Source: Dyella thiooxydans (GTDB lineage: Bacteria > Pseudomonadota > Gammaproteobacteria > Xanthomonadales > Rhodanobacteraceae). From it: DNA of 64,000 nucleotides. Location of the stretch: positions 3,870,501-3,934,500 of the forward strand of contig NZ_CP014841.1 in the NCBI RefSeq assembly GCF_001641285.1, in the 5' to 3' direction. A model generated the notes under the pieces. That model had not been told where the DNA came from. It searched no databases and worked only from the letters and a program-made list of their open reading frames with translations. Made by a program: the position numbers and the translations under genes. Shown in pieces: positions 26,957-35,922 of the stretch. Each line of letters begins with the position of its first letter. Position 1 is the first letter of the stretch.

Positions 26957-27967
26957 ATGAGCATCGAAGATCTGGAAAGCATCGCGCTGGCGATGGTCGC
27001 ACCCGGCAAGGGCATCATCGCCATCGATGAGTCGACCAAGACGATCGCCAAGCGGTTCGAGTCGGTCGGCATCGAGAACACCGAAGAGAACCGCCGTGCC
27101 TACCGAGAGCTGCTGCTCACCGCCCCGGGCCTGAACGAGCACATCTCCGGCGCGATTCTCTACGACGAGACGATCCGCCAGTCGACCAGGGACGGCGTGC
27201 CGTTCACCCAGGTGATGAAGAAGCTCGGCATCATCCCGGGCATCAAGGTCGACAAGGGCCCGGTGCCGCTGGCCGGCTTCCCGGGCGACGTGGTCACCGA
27301 GGGCCTGGACGGCCTGCGCGAGCGTCTGGCCGAGTACGCCAAGCTCGGCGCGCAGTTCGCCAAGTGGCGCGCGGTGATCAACATCTCCGAGGACAACCCC
27401 AGCTCCACCGCGATCGAGGCCAACTGCCACGCGCTGGCCCGCTACGCCGCGCTGTGCCAGGAAGCCGGCCTGGTGCCGATGGTCGAGCCGGAAGTGATCA
27501 TGGACGGCGACCACAGCATCGACGTCAGCTACGAAGTGCACGAAGCCGTGCTGCGCAGCCTGTTCAACGCGTTGTACGAGCAGAATGTGATGCTCGAGGG
27601 CGCCATCCTTAAGGTATCGATGGTGATCCCGGGCAAGGACGCCGAGGAGCAGGCCGAGGTCGAGGAAGTCGCCGAGGCCACCGTGCGCGTGCTCAAGTCC
27701 ACCGTGCCGGCCTCGCTGCCGGGCATCGTGTTCCTCTCCGGTGGCCAGACCGACGAGCAGTCCACCGCCCACCTCAATGCGATGAACCGCATCGGCCCGC
27801 ATCCGTGGCCGCTGTCGTTCTCCTACGGCCGCGCCATGCAGCAGGCGGCGTTGAAGCTGTGGGCCAAGGACATGAAGGCCAACTACGCCGAGGCGCAGAA
27901 GACCGTCGCCGCGCGCGCGAAGGAAAATGGCCAGGCCGCGCTGGGCCGCTGGACCGGCGGCAAGTAA
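26957..27967 (+). CDS. fructose-bisphosphate aldolase class I
   Basis: Reversibly splits fructose 1,6-bisphosphate into the two triose phosphates through a Schiff base. The 336-residue protein has the class I features: KGIIAIDESTKTIAKRF near the N-terminus, the Schiff-base lysine K219 in GAILKVSMV, and GIVFLSGGQTDEQ. It is the animal-like class I type rather than the zinc-dependent class II enzyme common in bacteria; class I is usual in xanthomonads. A perfect TATAAT lies upstream and a strong terminator follows. Confidence 0.95.
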   Translation: MSIEDLESIALAMVAPGKGIIAIDESTKTIAKRFESVGIENTEENRRAYRELLLTAPGLNEHISGAILYDETIRQSTRDGVPFTQVMKKLGIIPGIKVDKGPVPLAGFPGDVVTEGLDGLRERLAEYAKLGAQFAKWRAVINISEDNPSSTAIEANCHALARYAALCQEAGLVPMVEPEVIMDGDHSIDVSYEVHEAVLRSLFNALYEQNVMLEGAILKVSMVIPGKDAEEQAEVEEVAEATVRVLKSTVPASLPGIVFLSGGQTDEQSTAHLNAMNRIGPHPWPLSFSYGRAMQQAALKLWAKDMKANYAEAQKTVAARAKENGQAALGRWTGGK

Positions 27968-27986
27968 GCCGGGTTCCTACTCCACG

Positions 27987-28018
27987 AAAAAGGGCGCCCC
28001 GAGGGGCGCCCTTTTTTT
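27987..28018. terminator. bidirectional terminator between fba and the outer-membrane barrel gene
   Basis: A 13-pair stem (27987-27999 with 28004-28016) is flanked by an A-run on the left and seven T on the right, so it can stop fba transcripts rightward and barrel-gene transcripts leftward. Confidence 0.9.
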
Positions 28019-28033
28019 GCCTTGCGGCTTGGA

Positions 28034-28627
28034 TCAGAAGCGGTATTCGGCGCTGACCGAGACCATGTCGGTGCTCAGGTCAACGTTGTGCTTCTTGGCG
28101 TCGAAGTAGTCGTAGTTCAGGCCGACGCTGAAGTTGTTGGTGAAGTCATAGCCGAAGCCGGCGCCGGCGTACCAGCTGGTCTTGTCCAGGCTCTCGCGGA
28201 TCGGGTTGGAGTCGTTGCTCAGGCCGTGGCCCTTCCACGCGTACAGACCGGTGCGGGCGCTGATGTACCAGTTCGGGTTGAGGTTGAAGTGGCCATTCAC
28301 GCCAGCGGTCCAGCCGTGCAGCTGGGAGCGGCCGCTGTCGACGACGTTGTTGCTGTTGAAGACGTTCTTGACGTGGATGTTGCCCAGATCGTTGTAACCA
28401 GCCTCGACACCCAGTGCCACGTTCGGGCTCAGCGACCAACGGTAGCCGCCGTTGAGGGCGTAACCGGTGTCGTGCCCGTCGTACGGGCCCTTGTTGATGG
28501 ACGTGCGGCCGACATTGCCGTTGACGAACCAGCCACCGTTGTCGGACGGCGCGCTCTGCGCGAACGCGGCGGGGGCGGCGACCAGGCCGGCAGATACCAG
28601 GGCAAGGGCAAGCAGAGTCTTCTTCAT
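28034..28627 (-). CDS. outer-membrane beta-barrel protein, copy 1
   Basis: A 197-residue exported protein. The signal peptide ends about residue 23 (PAAFA). The rest is a small porin-like barrel of the OMP_b-brl/OmpA-N type with alternating aromatic strands such as GYALNGGYRWSL and WYISARTGLYAW, ending in VSVSAEYRF with the terminal Phe recognised by the BAM machinery. The start is an ATG with a plausible upstream site. It is a clear paralogue of the gene directly upstream. An operator-like TTAGTACAGTATTAA lies at 28757-28771 in its promoter region. Confidence 0.88.
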   Translation of the reverse strand: MKKTLLALALVSAGLVAAPAAFAQSAPSDNGGWFVNGNVGRTSINKGPYDGHDTGYALNGGYRWSLSPNVALGVEAGYNDLGNIHVKNVFNSNNVVDSGRSQLHGWTAGVNGHFNLNPNWYISARTGLYAWKGHGLSNDSNPIRESLDKTSWYAGAGFGYDFTNNFSVGLNYDYFDAKKHNVDLSTDMVSVSAEYRF

Positions 28628-28756
28628 CGCGATGATCCTCTTGTTGTTATCGCAGCCGGGCGGCTTGGGGGAATGCCCGAGCTGTCGTGGGACGTGCCGA
28701 TCGTTCCGGTCGGCACAAGGGTTAGATGGGTGGATGCCCGAAAGATTCAATACCGG

Positions 28757-28771
28757 TTAGTACAGTATTAA
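28757..28771. promoter_or_regulatory. operator-like dyad upstream of barrel gene copy 1
   Basis: TTAGTAC-A-GTATTAA is an inverted repeat with one mismatch in seven. It stands in an AT-rich patch of the 180-base gap between the two barrel genes and may mark the promoter of copy 1. Confidence 0.35.
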
Positions 28772-28807
28772 TCCGGAGTTAAGGAAGCCGGCAGGGCGAG
28801 GCAGCGG

Positions 28808-29431
28808 TCAGAACCGGTATTCGGCAGTCAGCGATGCCGTGTCGGTGGACAGGTGCACCCGGTCCTTGTCGGCGTGGTAGTAGTCATACGACAGGCCCAG
28901 GCCGAAGTGCTCGTTGATGTCGTAGCCGACGCCGGCGCCGGCGTAGTAGTCGACCTTGTCGAGGTTGTGCCGATTGATGTCCTGGTCGCTGTAGCCATGG
29001 CCCTTCCAGCCGTAGATGCCGGTACGGCCGCTGACATAGAGGCCGTTCCAGACGTCGATCTTTCCGTTGACGCCTGCGGTCCAGCCGCGCAGCGCGTTGC
29101 GCTGGGAGGTCAGGTTCACGTTGTTGCTGTTGAAGGCATTCTTGAGTTTGAAGTTGCCGAGGTCGTTGTAGCCGATCTCCACGCCCAGTCCGACATCGGG
29201 TCCCACCTTCCAGCGGTAGCCGCCATTGATGGCGTAGGTGGTCGGGTGGTCGTTGTACGGGCCCTTGGACAGGTGGGACTGGCCGACGCTGCCGTTGAGG
29301 AACCAGTTGCCCGTACCCACGGCCTGGCCCGGCTGGTAGTTGCCGGTGTTCCCGGCAGTGTCCTGTGCAAAGGCGGGAAGGGCGCCGAAACCGGCGGAAA
29401 CAAGTGCAATGGCAAGCAGGGATTTCTTCAT
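28808..29431 (-). CDS. outer-membrane beta-barrel protein, copy 2
   Basis: A 207-residue paralogue of the barrel protein encoded just downstream. The signal peptide ends at about residue 22 (LPAFA). The mature part shares the same strand pattern, including ALRGWTAGVNGKIDVW and YVSGRTGIYGWKGHGYS, and ends in SLTAEYRF. The ATG has AGGAGAG at a good distance. The two genes point the same way, each seems to have its own upstream region, and tandem duplication is the simplest origin. Function beyond the outer-membrane location is not known. Confidence 0.88.
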   Translation of the reverse strand: MKKSLLAIALVSAGFGALPAFAQDTAGNTGNYQPGQAVGTGNWFLNGSVGQSHLSKGPYNDHPTTYAINGGYRWKVGPDVGLGVEIGYNDLGNFKLKNAFNSNNVNLTSQRNALRGWTAGVNGKIDVWNGLYVSGRTGIYGWKGHGYSDQDINRHNLDKVDYYAGAGVGYDINEHFGLGLSYDYYHADKDRVHLSTDTASLTAEYRF

Positions 29432-29695
29432 CGGGACTCTCCTTCTTATCGTCCTGCGCCATCCGGCATGGGGAAGGCCGGCGGCGGGGCGCCTGGGGAT
29501 GGCGCGGCGCCATTGAACGCAGCCGAGGCTGAAGAGAAGCGGTATTTCGCCGGGAAAAGTTAAGCGACAATTAATCGTGCGGGCGTCACGCGGGCGCGTT
29601 CCACCAGCGGCGGTGCCGAGCGGCACTCGCGTCCGCGCGACTCGCGCTGCCGAATCGGCGACAATGCGCCTTTTACGCCCCTTCCGGAGACGCCG

Positions 29696-31705
29696 ATGAC
29701 CACCCGCCGCGAACTCGCCAATGCCGTGCGCGCCCTCGCCATGGACGCCGTGCAGGCGGCCAATTCCGGCCACCCGGGCATGCCGATGGGCATGGCCGAT
29801 ATCGCCGAAGTGCTGTGGAACGATTTCCTGCACTTCAACCCGGCCAACCCGAAATGGCCGAACCGCGACCGCTTCGTGCTCTCCAACGGGCACGGCTCGA
29901 TGCTGCAGTACGCGCTGCTGCACCTGACCGGCTTCGACCTGCCGATGAGCGAGCTCAAGCGCTTCCGCCAGCTGCATTCGAAGACCGCGGGCCACCCGGA
30001 AGCCAGCGAGACCCCCGGGGTGGAGACCACCACCGGCCCGCTCGGCCAGGGCCTGGCCAATGCGGTGGGCATGGCGCTGGCCGAGAAGGTGCTGGCTGCG
30101 CATTTCAATCGCCCCGGCCATACGGTGGTCGATCACCACACCTACGTGTTCCTCGGCGACGGCTGCCTGATGGAGGGCATTTCGCATGAAGTGGCTTCGC
30201 TGGCCGGCACCTGGGGGCTGGGCAAGCTCGTGGCGGTCTACGACGACAACGGCATCTCCATCGACGGCGAGGTGCACGGCTGGTTCACCGACGACACCCC
30301 AGGCCGTTTCGAGGCCTACGGCTGGAACGTGATCCGCCACGTCGACGGCCACGACGCCGAGGCCGTCAAGGCGGCGATCGCGCAGGCCACCGCGCAGTCC
30401 GCCAAGCCGACCCTGATCTGCTGCAAGACCATCATCGGTTTCGGTTCGCCGAACAAGCAGGGCAAGGAAGAGAGCCACGGCGCCGCGCTGGGCAAGGACG
30501 AGGTGGCTGCCGCGCGCGAGCAGCTCGGCTGGAAGTACCCGCCGTTCGAGATCCCGGCCGAGATCTACGCCGGCTGGGACCACAAGGCCAAGGGTGCCGC
30601 TGCCGAGCAGGCCTGGAAGGACGCCTTCGCCGCCTACGCCAAGGCGCACCCGGAACTGGCCGCCGAGTTCGAGCGTCGCCTGCGCGGCGAGCTGCCGGCG
30701 GACTGGGCCGAGAAGTCGCAGGCCTACGTCGCCAGGCTGCAGGCCGAAGGGCCGGAAGTGGCCTCGCGCAAGGCCTCGCAGATGACGCTGGACGCGTTCG
30801 GTCCGCTGCTTCCGGAACTGATCGGCGGCTCGGCCGACCTGGCCGGCTCCAACCTCACCAAGTGGAAGGGCAGCAAGGATGCCGGCAACGGTGACAGCGC
30901 GGGTGGCCAGGGCAACTACGTCTACTACGGTGTGCGCGAGTTCGGCATGAGCGCGATCGCCAACGGCCTGGCGCTTCACGGCGGCTTCATCCCGTACGAC
31001 GCGACGTTCCTGGTGTTCTCCGACTACGCGCGCAATGCAGTGCGCATGAGCGCGCTGATCCCGGCGCAGGCAATCCACGTCTACACCCACGACTCGATCG
31101 GCCTGGGCGAGGACGGTCCGACCCACCAGCCTGTCGAGCATCTCGCCAGCTTGCGCTACATCCCGAACAACCACGTGTGGCGTCCCTGCGATGCGGTCGA
31201 GTCGGCGGCTTCGTGGAAGGCGGCGATCGAGCGCAAGGGCCTGCCCAGCTGCCTGGTGTTCTCGCGCCAGAACCTCAAGCACCAGCAGCGCACGGCCGAG
31301 CAGGTGGCGGATATCGCGCGCGGCGGCTACGTGCTGTCCGATCCGGCCGACGCGCGCTTCCAGGCGATCCTGATCGCCACCGGCTCGGAAGTCGAACTGG
31401 CGATGGAGGCGATGCGCACCCTGGCCCAGCAGGGCATGGCGGTGCGTGTGGTCTCGATGCCGTGCACCGAGGTGTTCGATGCCCAGCCGCAGGCCTACCG
31501 CGAGGCGGTGCTGCCGGGCTGGTGCCGCGCCCGCGTGGCGGTGGAGGCAGCCACGGCCGACTTCTGGCGCAAGTACGTCGGGCTGGATGGCGAGGTGGTC
31601 GGCATGAGTTCGTTCGGTGCGTCGGCGCCGGCGCCCCAGCTGTTCGAGCACTTCGGCATCACCGTCAGCCACGTGGTGGATGCGGTCAAATCGACAATCA
31701 AGTAA
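29696..31705 (+). CDS. tkt: transketolase
   Basis: Thiamine-diphosphate enzyme that moves two-carbon units between sugar phosphates in the pentose phosphate pathway. The 669-residue length is normal. Features are the N-terminal [12 protein letters not shown], the ThDP segment [12 protein letters not shown], the histidine in TTTGPLGQG context, and [19 protein letters not shown] in the pyrimidine domain. The ATG has CCGGAG upstream. It is the last housekeeping gene before the polysaccharide cluster; pgk, often its close neighbour in xanthomonads, appears again on the far side at 49.7 kb. Confidence 0.97.
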   Translation: MTTRRELANAVRALAMDAVQAANSGHPGMPMGMADIAEVLWNDFLHFNPANPKWPNRDRFVLSNGHGSMLQYALLHLTGFDLPMSELKRFRQLHSKTAGHPEASETPGVETTTGPLGQGLANAVGMALAEKVLAAHFNRPGHTVVDHHTYVFLGDGCLMEGISHEVASLAGTWGLGKLVAVYDDNGISIDGEVHGWFTDDTPGRFEAYGWNVIRHVDGHDAEAVKAAIAQATAQSAKPTLICCKTIIGFGSPNKQGKEESHGAALGKDEVAAAREQLGWKYPPFEIPAEIYAGWDHKAKGAAAEQAWKDAFAAYAKAHPELAAEFERRLRGELPADWAEKSQAYVARLQAEGPEVASRKASQMTLDAFGPLLPELIGGSADLAGSNLTKWKGSKDAGNGDSAGGQGNYVYYGVREFGMSAIANGLALHGGFIPYDATFLVFSDYARNAVRMSALIPAQAIHVYTHDSIGLGEDGPTHQPVEHLASLRYIPNNHVWRPCDAVESAASWKAAIERKGLPSCLVFSRQNLKHQQRTAEQVADIARGGYVLSDPADARFQAILIATGSEVELAMEAMRTLAQQGMAVRVVSMPCTEVFDAQPQAYREAVLPGWCRARVAVEAATADFWRKYVGLDGEVVGMSSFGASAPAPQLFEHFGITVSHVVDAVKSTIK

Positions 31706-32090
31706 GCAAGGCCGTTCCTCATGGTCGAGGTGGGGGCGGCGCAGCTCTCATTTCTTGACCAAGAGCCCATGGAGCATCGTGGCCGCGGTATGAGAGAGGG
31801 GGTTGCGGTGTGCACGGCTGCCCGCCAGGTGTGGTATCGCGCCTGGCGTCCGCGGTCCGCGCGCCTCGGCGTGCGGTGTCGGGGCGCCACCGCTGTGGCC
31901 TCGTTCGGCACTTGCTCCGACCGCTACGTTGCCGCCCGAGCATTCACCATTGGTGGTGTGGCCAGCTGCTTCAATGCGCGGACACAGAGGAACGAAATGC
32001 ACCTTGCGCGCAATTTCTTTGGTCCCTGAAAACGAGTGACGTACCTCCCCAGTCGGCCTAGACTTCTGGGCGATTCTTGAGAGTGGATTG
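31706..32090. other. gap between tkt and the polysaccharide cluster
   Basis: No gene, RNA or terminator was recognised in these 385 bases. The base composition becomes visibly less GC-rich towards the right. I looked for a JUMPstart/ops element (GGCGGTAGCG) and found none. A candidate promoter is listed at its right end. Confidence 0.6.
32036..32064 (+). promoter_or_regulatory. candidate promoter of the ABC exporter genes
   Basis: GTGACG (32036-32041) and TAGACT (32059-32064) are spaced by 17 bases; each matches four of six consensus positions. The start codon of the permease gene follows 27 bases after the -10. Confidence 0.35.
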
Positions 32091-32903
32091 ATGCTTCAGA
32101 CCATGCAGACCAGACCGATAAACAACGCTCTCATGGATATAGCCGCAGGCATGCGGCGCTATCAGTTGGTCGGTTTGCTTGGTTGGCAGGACGTCCTCCA
32201 GCGCTATCGCCGGTCGGCGCTCGGTCCGTTCTGGTTGACGATAAGCATGGGAGTCATGATCGGCACCATTGGGATTGTCTTCGGCGAGATCTTCAAAGCG
32301 TCGCTCAAGGACTTTCTGCCGTTCCTTGCTGCAGGAATGATCTTGTGGAGTTTCATCGCAGCAGTGGTCACAGAAGGCTGCGTCAGCTTCATCTCTGCCG
32401 ATGCCATCATCAAGCAGCTTCCTATTCCCCTGTTCGTCCACGTGTTGCGCATGATTTGGCGCAATATCCTGATCCTGGGGCACAACATTGTGATCTTCCC
32501 CCTGGTTCTTCTGGCCGTGGGCCGGCCACTTGGGTGGGAGGCGTTGGTCAGTATTCCCGGCTTCATTCTCGTGGTCGTGAACCTGACCTGGGTCTCGCTT
32601 TTGATGGGCATATTTTGCGCACGTTACCGGGACCTGCCGCAGATTGTCGGAAACGTACTGCAGGTGTTGTTCTATCTGACCCCGATCATGTGGGTGCCAT
32701 CGAGTTTGCCGCACCACATTGGCCGCTTCCTGCTCAACCTCAATCCGGTTTATCACCTCTTGGCCGTTGCGCGGTCGCCACTGCTGGGCGAGTTGCCCAC
32801 GACCAGCGATTGGGTCGTGTCCATCGCGCTGGCATTGTTGGGTTGGATGGCAGCGCTGCTGGTCTATGGCCGCTACAAGCGCCGCATCGCCTACTGGCTT
32901 TGA
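32091..32903 (+). CDS. wzm: ABC-2 type polysaccharide exporter permease (Wzm-like)
   Basis: A 270-residue inner-membrane subunit with about six membrane segments that exports undecaprenyl-linked glycan with its ATPase partner. Family features are WQDVLQRYRRSALGPFW near the N-terminus and YRDLPQIVGNVLQVLFYLTPIMW in the second half. The next gene, 19 bases on, encodes the matching ATPase. This pair marks an ABC-transporter-dependent O-antigen or capsule system rather than a Wzx/Wzy one. Base composition is more AT-rich than in the flanking housekeeping genes. Confidence 0.93.
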   Translation: MLQTMQTRPINNALMDIAAGMRRYQLVGLLGWQDVLQRYRRSALGPFWLTISMGVMIGTIGIVFGEIFKASLKDFLPFLAAGMILWSFIAAVVTEGCVSFISADAIIKQLPIPLFVHVLRMIWRNILILGHNIVIFPLVLLAVGRPLGWEALVSIPGFILVVVNLTWVSLLMGIFCARYRDLPQIVGNVLQVLFYLTPIMWVPSSLPHHIGRFLLNLNPVYHLLAVARSPLLGELPTTSDWVVSIALALLGWMAALLVYGRYKRRIAYWL

Positions 32904-32922
32904 CACGCACAAGATCAAACCA

Positions 32923-33666
32923 ATGGCACTTATCGATTTCAAGAATGTCAGCGTCGATTTTCCGATCTACAACGCAAGTGGTCGCTCGCTAAAAAAGCAC
33001 ATCATGCAGGTGGCCACCGGTGGCCAGTTGGGTGCCAACGATCAGGGGCGTGTGATCGTCCGTGCGCTGGAAAACCTGAGCTTCACATTCAGGGACGGTG
33101 ATCGGGTTGGGCTGGTAGGCCACAACGGCGCCGGCAAGAGCACCTTGCTGCGCTTGCTGAGTGGAGTGTACGAGCCGTCTTCCGGTATCGCCCGCATGGA
33201 GGGCGAGGTCGGTTCGCTATTGGACATTTCGCTTGGTATCGATGCCGAAGCGACCGGTCGTGAAAACATCTATATCCGGGGGGCGTTGCTGGGTCTCAAG
33301 CGAGGCGAGGTTACGCGCCAGATCGACGAGATCATCCAGTTCTCCGAGCTCGGCGATTTCGTCGACATGCCGGTACGCACCTATTCCACCGGCATGCACA
33401 TGCGCCTCGCCTTCGCGGTGTCCACCGTGGTGCGACCACAGATATTGCTGATGGACGAATGGCTGTCGGTGGGCGACGAGGGCTTCAGGCACAAGGCTGA
33501 GGCACGCATGACCGAGGTTGTGCAGTCGACCAATATCCTGGTCATCGCCAGCCATTCGCGCGACCTGATCATGCACACGTGTAACCGCGTGATATGGCTG
33601 GAGCACGGAAAGCTGCGCATGGATGGAGACCCGGCCACAGTGACTGCGGCGTATTTCGGCGGATGA
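32923..33666 (+). CDS. wzt: polysaccharide ABC exporter ATP-binding protein (short Wzt-like)
   Basis: A 247-residue nucleotide-binding subunit. Walker A is GHNGAGKS (66-73), the signature is YSTGMHMRLAFA, Walker B is ILLMDEWLSVGD and the switch histidine is in IASHS. The protein ends straight after the ATPase fold, so it lacks the C-terminal carbohydrate-binding domain that in E. coli O9a Wzt recognises the capped chain end. Short Wzt proteins are typical of systems in which export is coupled to synthesis. An ATG at 32923 is used because homology starts there. Confidence 0.93.
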   Translation: MALIDFKNVSVDFPIYNASGRSLKKHIMQVATGGQLGANDQGRVIVRALENLSFTFRDGDRVGLVGHNGAGKSTLLRLLSGVYEPSSGIARMEGEVGSLLDISLGIDAEATGRENIYIRGALLGLKRGEVTRQIDEIIQFSELGDFVDMPVRTYSTGMHMRLAFAVSTVVRPQILLMDEWLSVGDEGFRHKAEARMTEVVQSTNILVIASHSRDLIMHTCNRVIWLEHGKLRMDGDPATVTAAYFGG

Positions 33667-33861
33667 CCTGCTGATGATCGGTACAAAGGGATATTTGGAT
33701 GTCCGTCGGGATTCCACGTCGAGGGGAATGCACAGCGGTCTTACGCAACCCATCGTTGCAACGAACTCAATTGCTGGACTGATGCGCGAGGAGTGGAGCC
33801 CGGCAGCGTGCAGCCGACCAGTAACGCTAAGAGGTGTCGATTGCCTTGGGGGCAGCGCCCG

Positions 33862-35127
33862 ATGAAAGCTTTGTTGCGGACGCCGGCGAAATTCGTCTAC
33901 CGATTGCTCAGGCCACTGGTTCGCCCGATCGCCTTCAGGGTTCGAGGTTTCCTTCTGGTCGACGTCCAGCGTGAGTTGAGCGAGCTGCGACGTGAGGCGC
34001 ATGCGTTGCACGGCCAGGCCCGTCAAGAGATGAGGTTGTTGTCCGGGGAGACGCAGGAGCTGGTGCATCGCATCCTGTTGGCCCAGCGAGAAATGCAGGA
34101 CCAAGGGCACGCCCTTCGCGAGGTGCTGGAGTCCTTGGCGCGTGCCTCCGGTATCGAGCGTTCGGAGCTGTCTGCGGAAATCATCCAGGAAGTGCAGGCG
34201 TCGAGGAGCTTCCTCGAAACCGACATATTCAATCTCTCTGCTCGAATCGTTGGGGAGCTTCGCACCCCTGCGTCGGCACGGACCGTGGCGGATGGGCCGC
34301 ATCTCGAGGGCGAAAGGCCGCACCCGGCAACGCCACCGGTCGTGATCGACTGTGCTGCCGGCGAGGTAATCGTTGGAACGCAGGCCGGTTACCTGTTTTG
34401 CCGGGCCGGCGAGCGCCAGTCGATCCCGAGCCCGGCCACTGTTGTCGATGCCCAGCGGGGAACCCTGCGGCTGATTCAGCGACTGGTTCGTCCTGGCGGT
34501 TTGTTCATCGATATCAGCCCTGGCATGGGTCTGGGAACGCTCACTGCGGCGAGAGCCATGCAGGCAAGTGGGCGGGTCCTGGCATACGAATCGCGCGGTG
34601 AGATTGCGCATCTCCTGGAAAAGTCCGTGCTGCTCAACGGGCTCTCGGATCTGATCGAGATCCAGCAGGCGGTACCTTTCTCTCTCGAGGGAGCGGGCGA
34701 TGATCGCCGGGTTGGTGCATCCGATGACCGGCGTCTGCCGCCTCCTTCGATGGTGCGTGTTCCCGGGCGTATCGACGCCAGCGAGTGGTTGGCAGGGATC
34801 AGCGAAAAGATTGGCGGTGGATATCCGGTGGCGGCCGTCCGGCTCGGTTCGGATGAAGCTCTCCCGGTGGTGCTGGGCGTGATCCAGGCGGTAGCCCGGT
34901 ACGGCCCCGATGTGCCGGTCATTGGCGAGTTCGAGGCCTCGCGTATCCGCGAGGCCGGATGGGAGTGGAGCGCGCTGCTTGCCGCGTTTGCGGAACACGG
35001 AATCGACTTCCGGATGATCAATGCCGAAACGGGCGCGCTTGAGCTCTCGACCGACGATCGGACAGGCAGCATGGACTCGATCAGGATGCTGCTCGCGCGC
35101 ACTGGTTCACCCTTCCTGAAGATATGA
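33862..35127 (+). CDS. coiled-coil protein with FkbM-like methyltransferase domain
   Basis: About 421 residues. Residues 33-140 are rich in heptad-like Glu/Arg/Leu runs and predict a coiled coil. From about residue 205 there is an FkbM-type SAM-dependent methyltransferase fold: RPGGLFIDISPGMGLGTLTAAR, then VLAYESRGEIAHLLEKSVLLNGL. The usual DVGANxGxxT glycine loop is replaced by DISPGMGLGT (217-226). It follows wzt in the same direction after a 195-base gap without a visible gene. A coiled-coil methyltransferase beside an O-antigen exporter suggests a chain-modifying or chain-capping role, but the substrate is unknown and activity is uncertain. Confidence 0.75.
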   Translation: MKALLRTPAKFVYRLLRPLVRPIAFRVRGFLLVDVQRELSELRREAHALHGQARQEMRLLSGETQELVHRILLAQREMQDQGHALREVLESLARASGIERSELSAEIIQEVQASRSFLETDIFNLSARIVGELRTPASARTVADGPHLEGERPHPATPPVVIDCAAGEVIVGTQAGYLFCRAGERQSIPSPATVVDAQRGTLRLIQRLVRPGGLFIDISPGMGLGTLTAARAMQASGRVLAYESRGEIAHLLEKSVLLNGLSDLIEIQQAVPFSLEGAGDDRRVGASDDRRLPPPSMVRVPGRIDASEWLAGISEKIGGGYPVAAVRLGSDEALPVVLGVIQAVARYGPDVPVIGEFEASRIREAGWEWSALLAAFAEHGIDFRMINAETGALELSTDDRTGSMDSIRMLLARTGSPFLKI

Positions 35128-35269
35128 TGGACACCGTCAGAACAGCTTCCGCCGCGCCCCGCGGCTACCGCTCAGGTGGCTGCCCCGAACACGACAACGG
35201 CTTGCGTAAGCTGGCTTTCGGCTTGGGCGCTTGTCGAAACGGGACGAGGGGATTCGGGGTGCCAAAGCC

Positions 35270-35902
35270 ATGAAAAAGGGAGTCGTCGTCGTCGGTGCGG
35301 GCGGGCACGCCAAGGTTTGCGTGGAATTGCTTCGCGCCATGGGGGTCCAGGTCGACTACTGCATTGGCAGTGGCGACGGCGGTGCGGAGACGTGTGTCGG
35401 TGTGCCGGTCCTGCATGGGGACGAGCACATCCGCCGGTTGCGTGAAGAAGAGAATTACCAGGATGCCTTTGTCGCGATCGGCTCGAACCGACTTCGTGAA
35501 AAGCTTGCGGGGAAGGCGGTTTCGCAAGGCTACCGCCTGGTCAATGCCATCAGTCCGCTGGCGGTGATCTCGCCAAGCGTCCGACTGGGTGGCGGCATAG
35601 CCATCATGGCGGGCGCCACGATCAACGCCGATTCGGCGATTGGCGACCTTGCGATCATCAATACCGGGGCAACCGTGGATCACGATTGCCGCATTGGCCG
35701 CGCCGTCCACATCGCTCCGCAATGCGGTTTGGCGGGCAACGTGACGGTGGGCGACGGCAGCATGCTGGGAATCGGCTGCAAAGTCATTCCCGAGCAATCC
35801 ATCGGCAATAACGTGGTGCTCGGTGCGGGAAGCGTGGTCATTGCGTCGATCCCGGACGGTGTCACCGCGGTCGGCGTGCCAGCAAGAATCATCAGGCAAT
35901 GA
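35270..35902 (+). CDS. PglD/NeuD-family sugar acyltransferase
   Basis: A 210-residue two-domain enzyme. Residues 1-80 form a Rossmann-like nucleotide-sugar domain with GAGGHAKVCVELL; the rest is a left-handed beta-helix of hexapeptide repeats with the probable catalytic histidine in ATVDHDCRIG. Such enzymes N-acetylate UDP- or GDP-linked 4-amino sugars. Its stop region leads straight into the DegT aminotransferase gene, which would make the 4-amino substrate. A TTG at 35231 would give 13 more residues; the ATG is preferred because homology starts there. Confidence 0.85.
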   Translation: MKKGVVVVGAGGHAKVCVELLRAMGVQVDYCIGSGDGGAETCVGVPVLHGDEHIRRLREEENYQDAFVAIGSNRLREKLAGKAVSQGYRLVNAISPLAVISPSVRLGGGIAIMAGATINADSAIGDLAIINTGATVDHDCRIGRAVHIAPQCGLAGNVTVGDGSMLGIGCKVIPEQSIGNNVVLGAGSVVIASIPDGVTAVGVPARIIRQ

Positions 35903-35922
35903 CCTTACTTGGAGAGACAGGG

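Noticed and set aside
28808-31672. Minus-strand open frame of over 900 codons running through tkt into the barrel gene
   Set aside because: Only the last 207 codons (28808-29431) encode a protein with a signal peptide and ribosome site; the rest is antisense to tkt.
31706-32090. JUMPstart/ops element ahead of the polysaccharide genes
   Set aside because: Searched for GGCGGTAGCG-type sequence by eye; not found.
33667-33861. Possible small gene between wzt and the methyltransferase
   Set aside because: Short open frames here have no ribosome site and no hydrophobic or domain pattern.
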